The notes under the pieces: model-generated
The model's input: the letters and a program-made list of their open reading frames with translations, nothing else
The model's database searches: none
What the model was told of the DNA's origin: nothing
In this document: positions 44,589 to 56,500 of the stretch, piece by piece
Layout of the letters: every line of letters starts with the position of its first letter
Numbering within the stretch: position 1 is the first letter of the stretch
Translations under genes and position numbers: made by a program
Assembly: GCA_002286855.1 (NCBI GenBank)
Contig: NRSV01000032.1
Span: forward strand, 248,001-312,000
From: Bipolaris cookei
Lineage: Eukaryota; Ascomycota; Dothideomycetes; Pleosporales; Pleosporaceae
DNA length: 64,000 bases
Direction: 5' to 3'

Positions 44589-46289
44589 TTAGTAGCCAGG
44601 GTGCGCGCTCGCATTGTACTTTTCCTCGGGAACATACTTTTCGTCCGTGACGTAGTAGGAGTGAGGGTGAGGAGCCGAGGGGTACTGCGTTTGGGGCAGC
44701 GGCTGTAGAGCAATGGGAGCCGAGGACCTTCTACCTTGACTCGCTTGGGAAACTGGAATCTGGCCTGGCTGTTGCGATGCCGGGGAGCTCTGGGCCGTAA
44801 TGGCTTGGGGTTCAAAAGTGCCGGGCTGGGCCATGGGATATGAGGTTGGCTGTGGGGCTTGGTATTGTGAAGTGGGTCCATGGTGAGAGTAGGAGGTGGA
44901 TGGTGCGGCTGATGGGTGATCGTACGAGTAGTGGCGAGTAGACTGCGAGGGGTAGTGCGACGACGGAGCCGGGTGGGGCGATGAGAATTGTTGAGGAGAT
45001 GGAGGATGAGCGGCATAGTGCTGCTGTGCTGTGTATGTTTGAGGCGAGGGCTGCTGTACTGGGTATTGATGAGCAGACTGCGAGGCACCATAGTGTTGTG
45101 GGCTGTTGTGAGTCGATGTGTATTGGGATCCGTGCCAGTATTCAGGAACGCCCAGGTGGAGGGGAGCATGTGTTTGCATCATTCCCTGGGCTCCAAGTGC
45201 CTGTGTTACCGCTCCGAGCACATGGTGTTGAACATGGCTCGGCTGAATGTGGTGTGGGTAACCGGTGATGAGGGGCATGTCCTTGCTTTCCTCATCTTCA
45301 AGACTGACCTTCCAACCACTGAGAAGTTCAGGCCTAGGTTGGATATCGGCTAGCTTGGGGTCCTGGAACGGTCGCTTGAGTTTGCCACTGACAACGTCCT
45401 CTAGACTGTAATAGGAAATGACGTGGTGGTGGGTGCCTTGGTACTTGACTGAAATGGTCTTCTTCATCAAGCCACCCTCCTTGAACTCGTAGCTGTCGAT
45501 GAGGGAGCCACAGAATCGTCGTTGCTGGTCGGGTGTTAGGCTTTGGGCGAAGTTTGCGTAGACCTTGTTCATTGGGTCGGCATCGCCAGCGAGGGAAGGA
45601 TCAAAGGATTGGTTCTCGTATTCGTCCTCGGAATTTTCGAGCATCTCGCCAGTCTTTGACCGCATAGGACCGCTGCTTTCTTTTCGCTTCCTCTTTGAAC
45701 CACACGAGGGGTTCAGCGCGGACTTCTTCTCCTCGGGCTTGAGTGCTCGTACAAGTTGGCGGTAAATGAGGCAGTTGTTCATCACGCGGCTGGGTGACCA
45801 ATGAACAGCATCGGTCCAGCGCTTGATTCCAGACGCATTCTCCTCGTAGACCAAGACTGTTCCCGAAGTGAGCATCTCGGCGCGCTCCTTGTCATGGGGC
45901 CGGCGGCTGATGTGGCTAAGGCGACCCTGAAGTGCGGCCTCAACTACGGTCATGGCATCTTTGGTGGTATCGAGGAAGCCGTGCCATGTGGGTTTGAAGG
46001 CGGGTTGAGCCTTGACCATGCTGCCTGCGACCTGAGGCCTGGGGGGAGGTGGCGTGCTCGCTGCGGTTGAAACCACACGAGATGAAGCAATCGACTGGTG
46101 GCGTGGGGGTTGACGCGCTGTCTGTTGCACCTGAGGTGCGAAACCCGTGTACATTGAGGACTCAAACATGCTTGGGTATGGGGTTTGGTTGGTTGTTGGT
46201 TGTTGGGGCCAAGACCATGAGTCGGCGTCGTTGTATCCATCCACCTTTGGCACGCCGCCGAGGGACATGTCATGTCCGAACGAAGGCAT
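44589..46289 (-). CDS. WOPR (Gti1/Pac2) transcription factor, Wor1/Sge1/Ryp1 type
   Basis: Master-regulator family controlling morphological switching, conidiation and virulence gene expression in fungi; nuclear DNA-binding protein. One coding exon of 566 residues from ATG 46289; an in-frame ATG at 46322 would add 11 residues. WOPRa spans about residues 100-182 (FKPTWHGFLDTTKDAMTVVE; SRRPHDKERAEMLTSGTV; ENASGIKRWTDAVHWSPSR). WOPRb spans about 256-315 (GSLIDSYEFKEGGLMKKTIS; HHVISYYSLEDVVSGKLKRP). A basic NLS-like SKRKRKE (about 198-204) and an acidic patch lie between them. The C-terminal ~220 residues are Gln/Pro/Ser/Tyr/His-rich, as in Wor1-type proteins. The ~100-residue extension before WOPRa is unusual; most Sge1 proteins start near the domain. 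The gene stands alone within about 20 kb and has an intron in its leader. Confidence 0.93.
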   Translation of the reverse strand: MPSFGHDMSLGGVPKVDGYNDADSWSWPQQPTTNQTPYPSMFESSMYTGFAPQVQQTARQPPRHQSIASSRVVSTAASTPPPPRPQVAGSMVKAQPAFKPTWHGFLDTTKDAMTVVEAALQGRLSHISRRPHDKERAEMLTSGTVLVYEENASGIKRWTDAVHWSPSRVMNNCLIYRQLVRALKPEEKKSALNPSCGSKRKRKESSGPMRSKTGEMLENSEDEYENQSFDPSLAGDADPMNKVYANFAQSLTPDQQRRFCGSLIDSYEFKEGGLMKKTISVKYQGTHHHVISYYSLEDVVSGKLKRPFQDPKLADIQPRPELLSGWKVSLEDEESKDMPLITGYPHHIQPSHVQHHVLGAVTQALGAQGMMQTHAPLHLGVPEYWHGSQYTSTHNSPQHYGASQSAHQYPVQQPSPQTYTAQQHYAAHPPSPQQFSSPHPAPSSHYPSQSTRHYSYDHPSAAPSTSYSHHGPTSQYQAPQPTSYPMAQPGTFEPQAITAQSSPASQQPGQIPVSQASQGRRSSAPIALQPLPQTQYPSAPHPHSYYVTDEKYVPEEKYNASAHPGY

Positions 46290-46514
46290 CGTCAAAGTGG
46301 ATGCCCGGATACCCTGCAACATGGGGAAAGTGGGTTTTTTTTGTTTGCAGTAATGGGCAAAGGTTTTGGTGAGTTGAGAGATGTGATTGGAAGACAAATG
46401 ATCCAGATGAGTCGAAGATACGGTGTAGGCGTGTATAGTGACCGAAATCACATGAGAATCTTCAGTCGGAAGGCAAATGTCGCAAAAAAAAACTCTTGGG
46501 TAACTGGATATAGC

Positions 46515-46586
46515 CTGGAAAGGAAGCTATTTGGGTCAGCATTGGAAAATCCAGGTCAAGTCGTTCTCCAAAAGGGCCATACTCAC
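46515..46586 (-). other. Putative 5'-leader intron of the WOPR gene
   Basis: On the minus strand: donor CAC|GTGAGTATGG at 46586, branch-like GCTGACCC, acceptor CTTTCCAG at 46515; 72 nt, matching the size and signals of coding introns in this window. It places the transcript start upstream of 46587, more than 290 nt before the start codon. Inferred from consensus only. Confidence 0.6.
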
Positions 46587-48342
46587 GTGTGATAAAAGCG
46601 GGCAAGGGAAAACAAAAGAGGATTAAGATGGCACAGCACAAAAGAGGGCGAAGCGTGTGTTTGCAAGCGGAACGGTTGGAGAGGTGAGCAGAAGACGCAA
46701 GTGGGGCAAGTGCGTATGTGTGTCTATGCCGAGTTGAGGGTGTGATGATGTGGCTTGGAGGAGGGACGGGTTGAGGATGTTGGTGGTTGGTGGTAGCGGT
46801 GGTCGTTGCGATTTACAGAAGCAGCAAGTAGGAAAACAGGATGAATGGCCAGGAATTTGTTTGGATAGATCTCGAGGCCACGGGGTGGTAGATGTAGAGG
46901 TGTGAGGCGCACGTCTAAGCGTAGCAAGAAAAAATGCAAACACCGATATGGGGTATATAGGTCGGCGGCGAGAGGAGGTACCAGTAGGTGGTCTAGGGAA
47001 CGAGTCGATGTATATTTGGGGATTATATTGATGCGTCGGCGAATTGCGAAGCTACTAGTATGATCAGGGTTGGCAGGGCCCCAGGACGATAATAGGGAGA
47101 AGAGGGAATAGCAGCAACGGCGGAATCAGCCAGCGGACCAGGACATGGCTCCTAACGAGAACGACGCTATCTCACTCATGACAGCCGGGATGGAGGCGGT
47201 CGGAGACAAATGGCTCGCCCTGGCAATGACTCTAAGTGCATGGGGCAAGTCAAGCGTGAGGGCATATGCACGACTGGGACGGGGCAAGCACAAAGGGCAC
47301 TACGTGACAACGTGCCTGCTTGGGGAGGAAATGGCATGTACCCGGCAGCCATGAGACGCATACGACAGGACTGGTCGCTTGGAGGAGGGAGGGGAGGGGG
47401 GAGGGGGTAGGTTAGCCCGGTTGGGGTGGCCGACAGTTGATGGGCACAGTAGCGCAGCGATCGCCCCTGCTGAGGATGCAGCTAGTTCCTGGACGGACAG
47501 ACTCGACCTGAGGCAGCCCTGCTGGGGTGGACTGTTCTGGGGCGGCCGCCAGTTTGCGGGTTCTGGCCCATGAGACGATCAACAGGCAGCACGAGTACTA
47601 GGAGCTCTGTAGCCGTCGTGGTCGCAGCAGCACCAGTACTCTAGGAACAGTCCGGATGCACCGTCGTCGAGGCCACGGCGCCGCGCCCACCGCCTGTTGA
47701 TTGACCTAGCAGAGCCCACGGGCGCCCACTGCCCCATCCATGGGCGATGCTAGGCTAGCGTGCCATGACTCCGCAGCTGCCGGGCCTGGCGTTAGGGTAG
47801 CGTAAGCTTCACGTTCCTGGACGGCGGCCGCTGGTGAGGCAGGACGCGAAACTCTGGCCATGCGGCAGCGCTGAGGCCCTGGTGGGCTCGCAGAAACGGC
47901 CGTCGGAGAAGAAAGAGACATGGGCGCGGGTGAGGATGAGAAGGGGGGACGAGGGGGGACGATGTCGGCCGGCGTATAACAAGGGCCGACGTCGGATCAT
48001 GGGCGCCAGAGGGGCAGCAGCAAGCGACAGCACACGCGCGTGAGAGAGGCACAGCGAGGGGAGCGAGAGCGAGACTGCGCTCGAGTGCACATGGTGCGGA
48101 GATGGCCAAGATTGAGAGAGAGTGAGAGAGAGCAGGATGCAGCCGGAACAGCGAGGCCAGGGCTGGCGGGCGTGGCCCCAGGGCGGCGCAGAGACTGGCA
48201 CAGGTTGGGCTGAAGCTCGCGGATCCGGGACGGTACGCTACCATGTTTCACACAGTTGCGCGTGGTTGGCGGGGCTGGCTGGCTGGGGTGGTGGATGGGG
48301 GGAGTGGGATATGGGCAGTAGACCAGTAGCAGTGGTAGGAGG

Positions 48343-48397
48343 CAGTAGTAGTAGTAGCAGTAGTAGTAATAGTAGTAGCAGCAGCAGCAGCAGTAGA
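48343..48397. repeat. Imperfect (AGT/AGC)n trinucleotide array
   Basis: About 18 triplets of AGT, AGC and AAT, starting in GGCAGTAGTAGTAG and ending in AGCAGCAGTAG. Confidence 0.9.
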
Positions 48398-48894
48398 GCA
48401 GAGCTACGGGTTCCTCTAGGATGACGAGCGACGAGGCCACGGCTATGCCTGTAGGAGTCGCGGAGGCGAGTGCTGTCGGTGTGCTCTGGCGGTTGGGCTG
48501 GCCGGCGGCATCAGGCTGGCCGGCGGTGCACCGGGCTGGTGGGAGGCGTGAACCTTGGACTGGCGGCGCATCACCCGCAGCGGCTTGGCAGAGGGCGTAT
48601 GGTGGATGACGAGGGGCGTCGAGGATGAGGTTGGGATTGGCATGAAGGATGTGCACGCTTTGGGAGGCCGTGTCAAGTGATGTCCGAAAGCGGACTAGCG
48701 CGCACGGACAGAGCATCCTGGAGTGAATCATGCACATGCATTACGCCCGTTTAAGCAGCCAGTCGACTGCCCAGCCAGCGCGCCCTCTGCGAACTTGGTG
48801 ATCGTCGTCTGTGCACGAGATTTGCAGCTGGGCCTTTTTTTTAACCCTGGAAACATGTGTTGCCATGGCGGTGTGGGGAAGAGAGAGTGGGAGT

Positions 48895-48942
48895 GGCATT
48901 GGCATTGGCATCGGCATTGGTATTGGCACCGGCATTGGCATT
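48895..48942. repeat. Hexanucleotide (GGCATT)n array with variants
   Basis: Eight consecutive GGNA(T/C)(T/C/G)-type hexamers, GGCATT dominant. Confidence 0.88.
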
Positions 48943-51900
48943 AACAGGTCTTCTATACAGACATATGCGCATGTGTGTATATATGTAGTAGATGTATGTA
49001 CACGTGTATGTACGTACACGTGTATGTTGAATATGTGTATGCACAGTACATACATATGTACATTTATACATACAATACGCACACATGTACATATGTAATG
49101 TACCACGACTGATACTGCTTACATTTGCAACTACTACTAGGTCAAACCACCCACAGCAAGCGGGGCTGGGCAATGACGGCACTGTGGCTGATTCATGGCC
49201 CACGACGATGATGATGATGATGCTGACGATGATGCTGCTGCAAAAGACGCACGACTAGTCCGCACACAAACTGCGACAAAACATTACTCTGTTTTCCATC
49301 CACACATGGACAGCATCCCTGTCTACCTTGTCCTGTCCCCCTTGTCCTGTCCCCAGTCGTGCGCTCTCCACCTTGATCGTCGAGCTGAAGAGGGCGAAGC
49401 TGGCTGCCATGGCTGCCACGGCCGGCCTCGACCCTCATCCCACATCCCACCCTGTGTCAGTAGTCAGGAACGCAATCCTCTCAGCGCCGCCTTGGCCGCC
49501 TTCGCCCGCCACGAGTCGCGTCTCGCACTTCGCCTCTTCACACGCTGACAGGCACCACTCACGCACACGACGCCTCCATTGCCACTCGCTAGGCTCCACT
49601 GCCAAATTCTCCCTCTGTTTCACCCGCTGCCTGCAGACCCTTTCCTACACTGCACTAGCTGTGCTCTGTATTACACACCTCTACTACTACTACTATTACC
49701 ACCACTACCCTCTCTGCATGCAATCTCCAGTTCGTCGCCAAAGACGCGCGCCAAATGCAACACGCGCCCGCTCTCGTGCGACACGGCTGCAAGCCAGGAT
49801 CAACGCTGCTCCCACAAGCTCTTAACAAAAGCAATTATACCCCTTCGGCCATATAATACATACTGGTCTATACACCAGCCGTGAACATGTTCGAGTTGCC
49901 CGCACGTTCACTCTCCATCGTTGATCACACCGTCCGCCCTCGACTCTTGGGGTGCGAACAGACGGGGACGGGGGCCACTCTACCCCCATTAGCCTCTCCT
50001 TGCATCGTTCGTGTTTCAACAAGTCACATCGCACCTCGCGGCCACTCAGAAGCCCCGTCGCCTCCATCATCTAGCCCCTCCAACCCACCCCTCGACCCTC
50101 CCCGACGCCTATCACGCTGCCTTTTCACTGCCATGACCAGATGTTCTGCTACCGTCTCGCTTGCCCCGGATTGCTACTGACAGAGGACTCCAGCTGGCTC
50201 GCAATCTGATTTTGACTTGCCCACTGAGTCCACACTCGGCTGCGATCAGCATCTGAACTTCTCAACTGCCCCCCCATACACGCTAACAAGACAGCAGTAG
50301 TAGTATTAGTTGGCTTGTCACGCGCCATGCTCCATTCAGTCGCACACATGGTACTCTACCTACATACACATGCTGCTATGACGCTACTATGCAACATGTT
50401 GCACAAATTTGGCCCGACTATTCTATGCCAAGACACGCGCCCGTCCGCTCGCACACACCGCGTTCTCACAATCGCCCTCCATCTCTGTCCAGCTGTCAAT
50501 CTGCACTCTTGCAGCGCAACTGCCTCACCGCTGCTCAAGACTAAAACTCCTCCCTCAAGAGTCTGGTAGATGCACCTGCGCTTGCGCCTCTCTATCCGTA
50601 GCGTCAGCGCCCCTTTATGCTCGTGTTCGCTCCATCTTCCCTCCGACATTCACAAAATCGGCTTATGTCGTCGTGCTACCACCTTCGATCGAGCCTTTTT
50701 CGGTCGCCAGTCTTACCGAGCAGTCATCCCCGGGCCTGTTCTATTGACTGATAGCGCGCTGCTTGGCGCCACGCGCGTCTTGATTCATCGTGCCAGGTAC
50801 CCCTTGCGTTGAAACCAATCTTTGTAAATCGGCAACCTCCTTTAGACCAAGCACATGATGGGTCATGATCGACATTGGCCGTAAAAGGTCCCTGGACGAT
50901 CACGGAGATCCGGCTCCTACCACGCATCATTTCTCCTAGGCTTGCACTAGCCCACCCTCACATGTTGAATACGCTGAACATCTCGCCAGGGCTCACAAAA
51001 ACTCGTCCTCTTGCTCCGGCCCTATCTCGGCCACTCTCTTATTCGTCTGTCCTTGGCGGAGGGTCCGGCCCGCCCACCTGTAGTTCACAACCCAAGTGCG
51101 GGATCCGCGTCTAGAGTCTTACCCACCTCCAGATAACCTGCATTTTCCAATTCTCCAGAGTTTCGATTCCACCACAAATCCGCCCCCGGGCTATTTTGGC
51201 CCTGCTTAAAGAAAACGTCGACCTCCCTGCCCGTTAAACTCTGGATATTAGTAGGGTGACGGAAGAGGCGAGACACATCTTCTAGAAAGTCATTGTAACA
51301 TCTTCTGCCGCTTCTTCTCTTCACGCTAGTATTGCGGATTGCGATGGTTTCAACTTCCCGACGTTACCTTACCTCATGCCGTTGACCCTGATGGCCCCGT
51401 TTCCTGTCTAGAGTTACACTAACCCTCGGTTCGAATCCGAAAATTTACGGAAACCTTTTCACTCCGCAAACGGCGCCGCAGCGTCCTTCTCTCCCGGCTT
51501 CAGGCACATCGGCAAGTCCCTGAACTCTATTTCTCACCTGCCATGGGCGCGTTGATGGACCTTGCTGTCTGTCTAGTGCCCCAATAGATTGTCTAGAAAC
51601 GCCATGGATTCTCCAGCAAACCGCCACCGTGCATCCGTAAATATCTTGTCGATCCGGACCAACGCCCGGGGCTTGCCCACCACCATTTGAGTAAATTAGT
51701 TTCACGACATCAACAAGCAAGAGATACTGAATCTGCAAACCTTATGACTCGTGCAGACGACTAGCAAGAGACCCTTTGCGGGGCCTCCGACTCCACCAAG
51801 ATATCCCCAAACAGTCTGTCACCTTGGTCAGCTTATAACAACCAGCCTACTTTGCCCACTTCTGCACACTCAACAGTTTCACTAGCCGGCTCTCCCAAAA

Positions 51901-52100
51901 TGTCTTGCTCAGTCTCCCGCGCTCCGCTGACCTTTACGTATGACATGCGTCGGTATCAACTCCGCAATCTTTAATCGCTCCTACTTCCTCAAAACCCTCC
52001 ACGGCAGGCAATGTGAGCGAGCTGCCACCAGGTTGCGCCAGTTGTGTTTCAGGCCACCTAAACCCTAGTCATTGCGCGCAGTCCGAAGATCCGCCATGTG

Positions 52101-52136
52101 TATCTCTCTCTCTCTCTTTCTCTTTCTCTTTCTCTC
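52101..52136. repeat. Pyrimidine (TC/TTTC)n tract
   Basis: TCTCTCTC grading into TTTCTC repeats on the plus strand. Confidence 0.8.
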
Positions 52137-53458
52137 ACTCTGCTTCTACGCTTGAAATTGGGCTTAGTGCGCAATGTTGTACGGAATGACGTGCGTTAGA
52201 CATGGCCGTGATGCAAACCTTGCTTCCCATAGTAGGATTCACGACTCCAATAGAAGCCATCGGAGCTTTTCGTCAACGTGGCAATGTCCAAAAGTAGACG
52301 TGTCTACCGAATTCGCATAGAATACAGATTGCACAATGATCCAGGTACGCATCAACTCACTACACATGCATATACGTGAACATGTGACCTTGTCGGCATA
52401 TTTATTCTTTTGGCCGCATCGCTTCGAGTATTACTGCATCGCTTGTTCGTCCAAGGCGCGTAACCTCATGCATAGAATAGACCGAATTCTGTCGAGCGGA
52501 ATCCGCCACACCGAGGCCGTTTGTCCCAGACGCTCGTCCATGTTGCAATTGGCGAGCACCAATCTCGTTTCAGGGAGCGAAATCTCTCCGTATCTGCAAG
52601 CTGCTCCATTCATATGTCTGGAAGCTCATGCCGTAGGGCTGCCGGCAAAAGAATCCGACACAATCACATATGTACGGAACTGCCCGTTCCAGGGTTCAAC
52701 TTTACATACATACAGCCAATTTCATGAAGATCACCCACGGATATACTCTCGGGCCTAGTCTCTTTGCTCAAAGGTGGCAATTCGTGTCCCTGTTTCTTTG
52801 TCGTAATCGTCGTTCGCCACGTGGGTTTAACATTTCACAACCTTCTAGTCGAGACCATGATATGCTACAAAGGAAACGACGATCGATCGTGCTCGGCCTT
52901 TGATCCCTCCCCCTAGCTTCTTGGGTGGCAAAGTCTAATGTGCTGACAGGATGGAAACGGAGGGCAGGCCGTAGCCGCTTCACATCCCACACCGTGCAGC
53001 ATGTCAGAAAGGACGTGCGTACGGGCAGTAGTACTGCAAGCCCGTTGCACATATTGAACGGCAAGGACCACCCTGCTACGCCCTTGGAGGCAGCGTCTGC
53101 GAGTGTGCTCACCTGCATTCCCGTCATGTTGGCACGCCATGCCGACTTTTTGGAGTTTTCATTACCAGATACTTTCGCTCCTTGATACACTTGGACACGG
53201 CTTGGTAACGCTGGTCTATCCAAACTTTGGGCCCCATCATGTATGTGAAGTGCATGACCCGACAGTGTTACGGTGCGGACCGTTGCTCACGACAGATGAC
53301 CCGAAGAGCGGTAAATGGTCAGACTTTGGTTGCTACGAGGGCCGCGGTCGTTTGATGACTGGGGAGGGGGTGTTGAGGTGTCGGAACACCAGATTGAGAC
53401 TGCTGCTGATGATGATGATGATGGTGATAAGATCGTGCTGATAACGACGACGACGACT

Positions 53459-53554
<96 letters not shown>
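53459..53554. repeat. Microsatellite (ATG)32
   Basis: A pure array of about 32 ATG triplets, preceded by GAT and ACG triplets from about 53408. It creates a fortuitous poly-Met frame on the plus strand. Confidence 0.95.
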
Positions 53555-56500
53555 CTAACGATTCTGGCGAGGCTAACAATGACACACCCGACGATGTCAT
53601 GCTAATGATGCCATACTAACGGTGCCATAGTACCGATGCCATGCCAACGATATCAACACCAACGATACAAATGCAAAATACTAGCAACAACTACAGTTGA
53701 CAAATAATCGTACCCACAATCACCCCATATGCTCTATCTACCGCCGTTTCACCCATCGCCGATGAATATCTCGGCCTGTATTCCGGGGCTAAATCTGTGC
53801 ACATTTCGAAACTCTGCGAGCCCCAGCCTGTAGGATCCCAGAAATTTGTTTCCTTATTCGCCCGTTCTAAGTAGTTCGGCTCACTTGGTACTTTTTTCTT
53901 CTCTTTTCTCCAGATAGATGAAGAGTGCATGGCAATGAAAGTCTTGTCGTCTCCACTATAATCTTTTTTGCAACGGCGAAAGTGACGATCAAACGAGACC
54001 CTGAATCCCGGAGTGACGGCGAGGAAAGGGAGTGGCTGTGTTAACATCTTTGGATGCATTGTTTTGTGCTAGTGACTTGCTCAATTATTCCATGTTCCAC
54101 AATTTTTCTTCATTGAGACTGTCCTTTTGTGAAGCCTACTGAATGTACATACTCCTATCATATCAATCTAATCTCTACCCACATCCGCATAAAACAACCA
54201 CATATGCAACCCCCCAAATCTTCCACGAACCCCCCAAAAATAATCCCTACAACCCCAGAACTGCCATCTGACCGCATAACCCACGCCCCCTTCCCTTTTC
54301 TCCTTCCATCTAACCCACCCAATCCAACCCAGCCACCTCACCATCTCCCTTCCCTTCCCTTCCTTCCATCCTTCCATCCTTCCATACATACACACCAGCA
54401 CGGCACCCAGCCACCCCCCGGCATTACCTGTCTTACTCCTCTCTCCCTTATCCAAAAAAACACAGGGAAAGACCACATATCCTTCCCACCCTAGGCAAGA
54501 AGACACTCCGTTTAAACGGCATCTCCCGTATCACACACCAGGAAGTGCGAAAGGTTGGGCACGAGCGCAATAAGGCGTATTAGGGTATCCACACTGCGCG
54601 CGTGTGTATGCTCGTGTGTGGATCGCGAAGAGGGGGGGGGAGCAGGGAGAAAAAGGTGTTAGGGCTGACGCGGACGAGGTTCCCGGGCAAGGGGAAAAGT
54701 GGAAGGGAAGGGGACTTTGTATCTGAATCTGGTGTATATTTCTTATATCCGGGCTATGCAGCTAATCAGGTATCGAGATGCTTCTTTTCTATTTATCGCT
54801 CGGTGATGCGCACTCATATTCTTCATTTCCTAATTACAGGACTTGGAGGGGGAAGACGGTTGTGCGGTATATGGGATTTGGGTGGGAGGTGAATAAGATA
54901 CTGGATACAAAAATGTCACAAGAACAACAACTCAATCCACTCCCCTTCGCACAGACCTCCCTCCATCCCCACCTTTTGCCTTTCCCGCAAAACCCACCTC
55001 CTACAACATCCAAGCATGGGTCCAGCAGTTCGCCGTGCATCTCACCATCCCCCCCCTTCCCCCCTTGCCCCTGTCTCAACTCGCCTACTTCCGACTCTCT
55101 TACCCCGCTCGCACAACCCTTCACAGTCCGCTATCCGACACACTGCTCTATACATGGGTTCACTTTCCCAAAGTCTATCAATACAGCCGTTAGATATACG
55201 CTCCCGATGCTTGCATGCCACACCCAGTCCCATTAGCCGTTTGGATAGCTGCCCCGGAGTGGTTCCGGGTCGGCTAGGCGATGGGGGTGTGGATTTGCTG
55301 GTAGCGAAGGGGAGCGAGATGGGTGTTTAGTGCATGTAAGCATCCCCCCTCTCCTTGTTTTTTAGGGGGAGGGAAGAAGGGTATAGAGGGAGAGGTGCCG
55401 GATGGGAACTAGGAGAGCGCGTGGCTGAAGAAGTCAGGGTGGGGGGATTGGTAAGTGTAGGTTACAAGGATGTGTTTGGGGGGGGGGGCATTTTGAGAAG
55501 GAATGGACTAGGGGGATTGGGTGGGTTTTTTTACTACTGCTGATACGCTGTATGGATAAAGGAGTGGACATATGCAGTGGAGATGAGGGATGGCATGTAC
55601 ATGTGGGTGTGTGTTGTACACCGACTTCTCTTTTCCTCTCTCTCTCTCTCTGTCTAGCTGGATGGCTGGAATTTTACCAAGAAAAAAAGAAGAAAAAGGA
55701 GGAAGAAGAGAAGTAGGCTCATCGTTCGGATCTGACTGATTCCGAGTCTATCAATGTAGGATCACTTCTTACATTGTAGTTTGCGAGGAGAAAGCCCGGA
55801 AAGAAACAGCCCACTTCTCACACGTTCTGTCTCTGCCCTACCCGACCCAACACTTCCCTCCATCCTTCTACCCTTCTACCCCAAATTCTCATATCTTTCC
55901 CTTTTCGCCGCGGAGACACGTACTCCGCTCTCAACTCGGCCCTTTCTAAACAAACTACAAGGATCTTGCCCGTGCCACCAAAAGGAAATCGCGGGATAAC
56001 AGGCACCATTGAACAAACGACTGACAGAAAGCAGTCTAGCAGTAAGCAAGGATATGGGGAGGAGGAGGGTGGGGAGGGTATGTCAGCTAGCTTAGCCTAA
56101 AAAAAGCGGGGCAGTAAGGTAAAGTAGGTGTGTGTGGGTGTGAACGTCCCAATGACATTGATTACATAATTTACCAACGGGCAGAGCGGGAACGGTTAAG
56201 GTAAAAGGACGGACGGGAGAAGGGGAAGGGTAAGATGAGATGAGATAAGATGGCAAATTTGACAACCGACACTCTCTCTCTCTCAAAAAAAAATAACAAG
56301 ATGACATGTGAGATTTGGTTGTCACACAATGTCTATGCGTTTCGCGAGCTGGCTTTTCCCCCTCCTTCTACCTCCATATCTCTTGCCTTGCTTCTATCTT
56401 GGCTCGTCATGCCGCGTGCAAATGATATGGGTAATCTTTTGGCTTGGGCCGGCCTGGCCCTATCGGTAGTGGTCGGTGGTTCTTTTCGGGCTCGTCCAAG

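Noticed and set aside
47100..50700. Many overlapping frames of 60-245 residues on both strands
   Set aside because: They overlap in several phases over GC-rich low-complexity sequence, are dominated by Ser/Pro/Arg/Tyr runs from repeats, and lack family motifs or consistent splicing.
51419..51450. GGTTCGAATCC, a perfect match to a tRNA B-box
   Set aside because: The T-arm stem has only about four pairs, and no A-box, anticodon stem or acceptor pairing is found upstream at the right distance.
53315..53605. 96-residue frame with a poly-Met tract
   Set aside because: Entirely explained by the ATG microsatellite.
53691..54059. 122-residue minus-strand frame with ordinary composition
   Set aside because: The most protein-like frame in the desert, but no known family, no upstream signal and no splice partner; kept only as a weak candidate.
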